Source: Deltaproteobacteria bacterium
GTDB lineage: Bacteria; Myxococcota_A; Polyangia; Polyangiales; Houyiibacteriaceae
DNA length: 10,132 nt
Assembly (NCBI GenBank): GCA_027295555.1
Contig: JAPUKT010000245.1
Coordinates: 1 to 10,132, forward strand
Direction: 5' to 3'
A program made the translations under genes and the position numbers. This document shows positions 8,086-10,132 of the stretch, in pieces. The notes below the pieces were generated by a model that did not search any database, was not told the DNA's origin, and saw only the letters and a list, made by a program, of their open reading frames with translations. The first letter of the stretch is position 1. Each line of letters opens with the position of its first letter.

Positions 8086-9005
8086 GCACGCTCGAGATCT
8101 GTCTCGTTCGACACGCCGAGTCGGTTTCCAACGCCGATGGCCTGTGGCAAGGCCACGGCGACTCGCCGTTGAGCGATCGCGGGCGAACGCAGACCGATGC
8201 CCTCAAACACGCGCTTGCCGACGAGGAATACGACCTCGTCGTGAGCTCCGACCTGAGCCGGGCCGCCGACACCGCCCAGTCCGCCAGGGGGCCACTCGAG
8301 CTCGACCCAGCCTGGCGCGAGATCGACGTGGGCGATTGGGAGGGCATGACGATGGAGCAGGTCGTCGAGCGGTTCCCAGAGCAAATCGCCGCACTCAAAG
8401 AACGACGAACGTTTGCCGTCGGGGGCGGGGAGAGTTGGCCGGGGGTATTCGAACGGACCGATGGAGCCCTCCGCACCCTTCGCGAACGCATGCCCGAGGG
8501 CGGGCGGGCGATCGTGTTCACCCATGGCGGGATCATCGCTGCGATTCTGGCGGGCCTCGTGGGCGCGCGGGGCCGGTGGCCCTGGCCTCTCGGGAGGATG
8601 CGGAATACGGGCCGCACTACCCTTCGATTCTCGGGAGACCGGGTGGAGCTCGTGGGCCACAACGACGACTCCCACGTCCCGGATCACCAACGGAAGACGT
8701 ATGCGCCGAGGTCCGACCAGATGGTTCTGAGGCTGATCTCCTCCGAGGGGGCCAATCCAACGGGAAATCCAGCCAGGCTGGATTTCAACTCTGCAATCAA
8801 AATTGCACGCGCCAAGGGTGCAGGTGGGGTGATGTCAGTATTCGGCAGCGGCCGCGAGATCGCGTCGTTGGTCCAGGACACCGCCAACCCTTCTACGAAG
8901 GATTTCCGTTTTGTAGAGCCGGTCGCGGGCTCTGCGACCGACCTCCTGATCTCGGAGAACCACCAGATGTTACTCGACTACGGAGTGCGGATCGTGCAAA
9001 TCTGA
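8082..9005 (+). CDS. Histidine phosphatase family protein with unrecognised C-terminal extension
   Basis: Residues 1-200 are a histidine phosphatase (phosphoglycerate-mutase-like) domain: RHAES with catalytic His11 and phosphate-binding Arg10, Arg60 in SSDLSRAADTA, acid Glu80 in REIDVGDWEG, and His148 in VFTHGG. These enzymes form a phosphohistidine intermediate; the substrate (sugar phosphate, nucleotide, cofactor or protein) cannot be told from sequence. I chose the ATG at 8082, which overlaps the clpP stop (ATGA); the frame is open upstream only as clpP's antiphase. The domain normally ends near residue 200, yet the frame continues to 307. The tail (about 201-307) has more A/T in third positions and several AGG arginine codons, which I did not see in the catalytic part, and it contains strong inverted repeats. 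It could be a real accessory domain or read-through after loss of an earlier stop. Confidence 0.88.
8764..8786. repeat. Perfect 11+11 inverted repeat inside the phosphatase tail
   Basis: Arms GAAATCCAGCC and GGCTGGATTTC flank a single central A, making a 23-base near-perfect palindrome. In RNA it would form a strong hairpin with a tight loop; in DNA it could be a protein-binding site. It lies in the coding frame of the phosphatase extension, and no T-run follows. Confidence 0.85.
8792..8807. repeat. Perfect 6+6 hairpin next to the 23-base palindrome
   Basis: TGCAAT and ATTGCA are separated by CAAA. It starts six bases after the preceding palindrome, so the two hairpins are in tandem. No role is known. 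Confidence 0.75.
8921..8939. repeat. 6+6 inverted repeat near the end of the phosphatase ORF
   Basis: GGTCGC (8921-8926) and GCGACC (8934-8939) flank a 7-base loop. This is the third clean hairpin in the atypical 3' part of the phosphatase gene. No T-run follows. Confidence 0.55.
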
Positions 9006-9029
9006 AAGATCCATTGCAGATCTGAAAAG
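8996..9029. repeat. Tandem ATCTGAAA motifs across the phosphatase stop codon
   Basis: GCAAATCTGAAAG (8996-9008) and GCAGATCTGAAAAG (9016-9029) repeat with a period of 20 bases, about two helical turns. The first copy contains the TGA stop of the phosphatase gene. A third copy of the core AGATCTGAA lies at 9188-9199. Spacing on one helix face suggests a protein-binding site, but this is inference. Confidence 0.5.
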
Positions 9030-9031
9030 TA

Positions 9032-9054
9032 AGCTGCCTCACGTCTGTGCAGCT
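9032..9054. repeat. Inverted repeat AGCTGC/GCAGCT after the phosphatase gene
   Basis: AGCTGC (9032-9037) and GCAGCT (9049-9054) flank an 11-base loop, 27 bases after the stop codon. There is no T-run, so it is not a canonical terminator. Nearby, ATGTA (9062-9066) and TACAT (9070-9074) form another small dyad. Confidence 0.45.
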
Positions 9055-9187
9055 CGTAGACATGTAGAATACATCTGTAAGGGTTACGCGACGCAGGTGT
9101 CGTTCGTGATCCACCCCACATTTAGGGGTCCCCTCTCGGGCGATCGGGTGCAATTCAAGGGTTAAGTCCGCAGAACTTCGAAAAAAT

Positions 9188-9199
9188 TTCAGATCTGAA
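9188..9199. repeat. Perfect 12-base palindrome TTCAGATCTGAA
   Basis: The 12 bases are self-complementary and contain the AGATCTGAA core shared with the two copies at 8996-9029. They follow an A/T-rich block and lie about 100 bases upstream of the predicted sRNA start, a typical distance for activators of sigma-54 promoters. Confidence 0.6.
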
Positions 9200-9221
9200 C
9201 TCGGCTCACTCTAGGACAATC

Positions 9222-9242
9222 AATGATCTATATGAGATCATT
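9222..9242. promoter_or_regulatory. 8+8 bp dyad, candidate activator-binding site
   Basis: AATGATCT (9222-9229) and AGATCATT (9235-9242) are perfect inverse complements around ATATG. The centre lies about 60 bases upstream of the predicted start of the sigma-54 transcript. Sigma-54 promoters need an AAA+ enhancer-binding protein, which commonly binds dyads of this kind upstream, so this is a reasonable site. GTGAT repeats at 9244-9248 and 9256-9260 lie just downstream. Confidence 0.5.
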
Positions 9243-9265
9243 CGTGATTCCTATTGTGATCGAGT

Positions 9266-9281
9266 TGGCACGGAAGTAGCA
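9266..9281 (+). promoter_or_regulatory. Sigma-54 (RpoN) -24/-12 promoter
   Basis: TGGCACGGAAGTAGCA, preceded by T, matches the YTGGCACGrNNNTTGCW consensus with one mismatch (TAGC for TTGC). The invariant GG (9267-9268) and GC (9279-9280) are exactly 10 bases apart, as required. Transcription would start about 12 bases after the GC, near 9291-9293. It points at a region with no protein gene that ends in an intrinsic terminator. Confidence 0.8.
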
Positions 9282-9291
9282 TATACCAACG

Positions 9292-9438
9292 TTGACATAC
9301 GCGTCGCGGTGAAGGCGTCCCCCCACGTCCCCCGCGATGTTGTTAGACCGGTGATTTGGCTTGTTTTCCCCCACTTCATGCAAATCGCCATCTCTCTAAC
9401 GGCTCGGAAGCCCCCCCTTCCGAGCCGTTACTTTTTTT
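9292..9438 (+). ncRNA. Candidate sigma-54-dependent small RNA with three C-loop hairpins
   Basis: The start is inferred from the -24/-12 promoter and the end from the terminator, giving about 147 bases. Hairpin 1: CGTCGCGG (9302-9309) pairs with CCGCGATG (9332-9339), with an inner 5-bp helix (9314-9318 with 9325-9329) closing a loop of six C. Hairpin 2: GGTGATTT (9350-9357) pairs with AAATCGCC (9382-9389); its 24-base loop holds TTTTCCCCCAC. Hairpin 3 is the terminator, also with six C in its loop. C-rich loops in bacterial sRNAs often pair with G-rich ribosome-binding sites of target mRNAs. The layout recalls the Pxr sRNA of Myxococcus xanthus and, in its C-loops, actinobacterial 6C RNA; homology is not shown. 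Alternatively, the region may simply be a long 3' UTR of the clpP-phosphatase transcript. Confidence 0.65.
9397..9438 (+). terminator. Strong intrinsic terminator
   Basis: A perfect 14-bp stem (TAACGGCTCGGAAG at 9397-9410 with its complement at 9417-9430) closes a loop of six C and is followed by C and seven T. The T-run lies on the plus strand only, so it ends rightward transcripts: the candidate sRNA and any read-through from clpP and the phosphatase gene. It lies 391 bases beyond the phosphatase stop, far for that gene's own terminator. Confidence 0.92.
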
Positions 9439-9471
9439 AGCAGCGTCAGGGGCCAGCGTTAGCGAGGGCTA

Positions 9472-9972
9472 CTACTTGATGACTTTTAGGTAGGGGGGGA
9501 GCTCGCCGGGCTTGGTGGTGACCTGCCGCGGCGTGATGTCTTCGCGCTCCGAGCCATCCACCTTCGGCAAGAGCCGCAAGGACGGGCGCTCCTCCGGCAA
9601 ATCCGGTGGGGCCGCTCTGCCTGCTTCTCGCTCGATTTCCTGGGAAATCTCTTCTGGCATCGAATCGGGCCAGACCATGCCCCGGCCGTCGTCGCCGGCC
9701 AGCGCGAAGACGGCGTCCCAATCGATACGGCACGTGAACGGAGAACGATTAAACGACAGCGTGCCGTAGACGCCTTCTTCGTCGACCCGGAGGTCGGGAA
9801 TCGGGACTGGCATGTTGAGACCGATCTGCAGGACGAGCTGAGGCTCGCTGCGGTACCACTGCGGAACGACGACCCGGACATCGCGCGGATCGAGGTGCAC
9901 AAAGACGCTGCCCTGGCGCAGGAGATACCGGGCGACCTGGAGCTTGTCGGGGAGTTGCTCGTTTTCGGGCAC
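9472..9972 (-). CDS. sspB: ClpXP protease specificity-enhancing factor SspB
   Basis: SspB tethers ssrA-tagged and other substrates to ClpX and speeds their degradation by ClpXP in the cytoplasm. The 166-residue protein (E. coli 165) has the SspB fold in residues about 8-110, with the blocks GSVFVHLDP, VVVPQWYRSEPQLVLQIG, YGTLSFNRSPF and WDAVFALAGDDGRGMVWP. An acidic, proline-rich flexible linker follows (about 111-158). The last residues PYLKVIK resemble the LRVVK tail of E. coli SspB that docks on the ClpX zinc-binding domain. The start is GTG at 9972; an in-frame TGA two codons upstream rules out an earlier start, and only a weak GAAG precedes it. It is convergent with the clpP-phosphatase unit, and the protease subunit ClpP is encoded only about 1.4 kb away. 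No U-tract terminator follows it on the minus strand. Confidence 0.93.
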   Translation of the reverse strand: MPENEQLPDKLQVARYLLRQGSVFVHLDPRDVRVVVPQWYRSEPQLVLQIGLNMPVPIPDLRVDEEGVYGTLSFNRSPFTCRIDWDAVFALAGDDGRGMVWPDSMPEEISQEIEREAGRAAPPDLPEERPSLRLLPKVDGSEREDITPRQVTTKPGELPPYLKVIK

Positions 9973-10132
9973 TCTTCAGGATTAGCTGAAAAAATGGGCG
10001 TTTGCCATACCTGGCGACGCTATCGCTCGGACGCCTGCGGCGGGCAGTCTGTCCAGCCCCACCACCCTGGGCAGCGTGATTTAGTTCCGGTCGGGCCTTC
10101 GGCCCGTCGATTGGGGGGGGGCCCCCCCCCCC
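9973..10132. other. Region upstream of sspB ending in a G9C11 run
   Basis: No gene is supported in these 160 bases. The part next to sspB should carry its promoter, but I see no clear -35/-10 pair. A CGGGCC/GGCCCG hairpin with a 3-base loop lies at 10092-10106, without a T-run on the plus strand. The last 20 bases are nine G followed by eleven C, which is more like a contig-end or low-quality artefact than natural sequence. Confidence 0.5.

Larger units (their letters stand above)
9006..9265. promoter_or_regulatory. Non-coding region rich in dyads upstream of the sigma-54 promoter
   Basis: This stretch is visibly richer in A/T than its neighbours and has no ORF with a start codon worth calling. 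It contains the repeats listed separately, an AGGGG/CCCCT inverted repeat (9124-9134), two direct copies of AAGGGTTA (9079-9086 and 9157-9164), and an A/T-rich block at 9181-9189. Its position upstream of a sigma-54 promoter fits an upstream activator-binding region. Confidence 0.45.

Noticed and set aside
9292..9297. TTGACA as a sigma-70 -35 box
   Set aside because: The bases 16-18 downstream are GC-rich with no -10 resemblance; it more likely lies at the start of the sigma-54 transcript.
9126..9439. Plus-strand frame open for about 104 codons across the sRNA region
   Set aside because: It has no ATG before position 9378 and no ribosome-binding site, and its only stop falls in the T-run of the terminator, so the terminator stem would have to be coding. 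Chance is more likely.
9994..10132. Short plus-strand frame starting at ATG 9994 and open to the edge
   Set aside because: Only about 46 codons, no Shine-Dalgarno, no recognisable sequence, and it runs into the artefactual G/C run.

Overview
This is a GC-rich (clearly above 60% over most of its length) bacterial chromosome segment. A gammaproteobacterial-type bifunctional ArgA, an SspB-type ClpXP adaptor and a near-consensus sigma-54 promoter point to a Gram-negative bacterium. High GC plus HelD and SWIM-SNF2 ATPases make Myxococcota (former Deltaproteobacteria) my best guess; this is inference, because no rRNA or other taxonomic marker is present.

Layout. Positions 1-7389 hold four genes on the minus strand. 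Read in transcription order they are argE (acetylornithine deacetylase) and argA (N-acetylglutamate synthase), which overlap by 4 bases; a HelD-like superfamily 1 ATPase of the RNA-polymerase-recycling type; and a SWIM zinc-finger SNF2-family ATPase that runs off the left edge. A 75-base divergent spacer separates argE from a plus-strand pair, clpP and a histidine-phosphatase-fold gene, also overlapping by 4 bases. The phosphatase carries an unrecognised tail of about 105 residues. Positions 9006-9471 contain no convincing protein gene but are rich in regulatory signals. Next comes sspB on the minus strand, then 160 bases with no supported gene that end in a G9C11 run, probably an assembly edge.

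How the genes relate. argE and argA make a small arginine-biosynthesis operon and imply the linear (ArgE) pathway. HelD and the SNF2 protein are both nucleic-acid-dependent ATPases, and families of both kinds include proteins that act on RNA polymerase. clpP and sspB both serve the ClpXP protease, although clpX is not in the window.

The most notable element lies between the phosphatase gene and sspB: a sigma-54 (-24/-12) promoter at 9266-9281 is followed by about 147 bases that end in a textbook intrinsic terminator. The predicted transcript folds into three hairpins, each with a run of five or six cytosines in its loop, and an 8+8 bp dyad sits just upstream. It looks like an undescribed sigma-54-controlled small RNA with C-rich loops. 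From memory, its architecture resembles the Myxococcus xanthus developmental sRNA Pxr, but I could not test homology.
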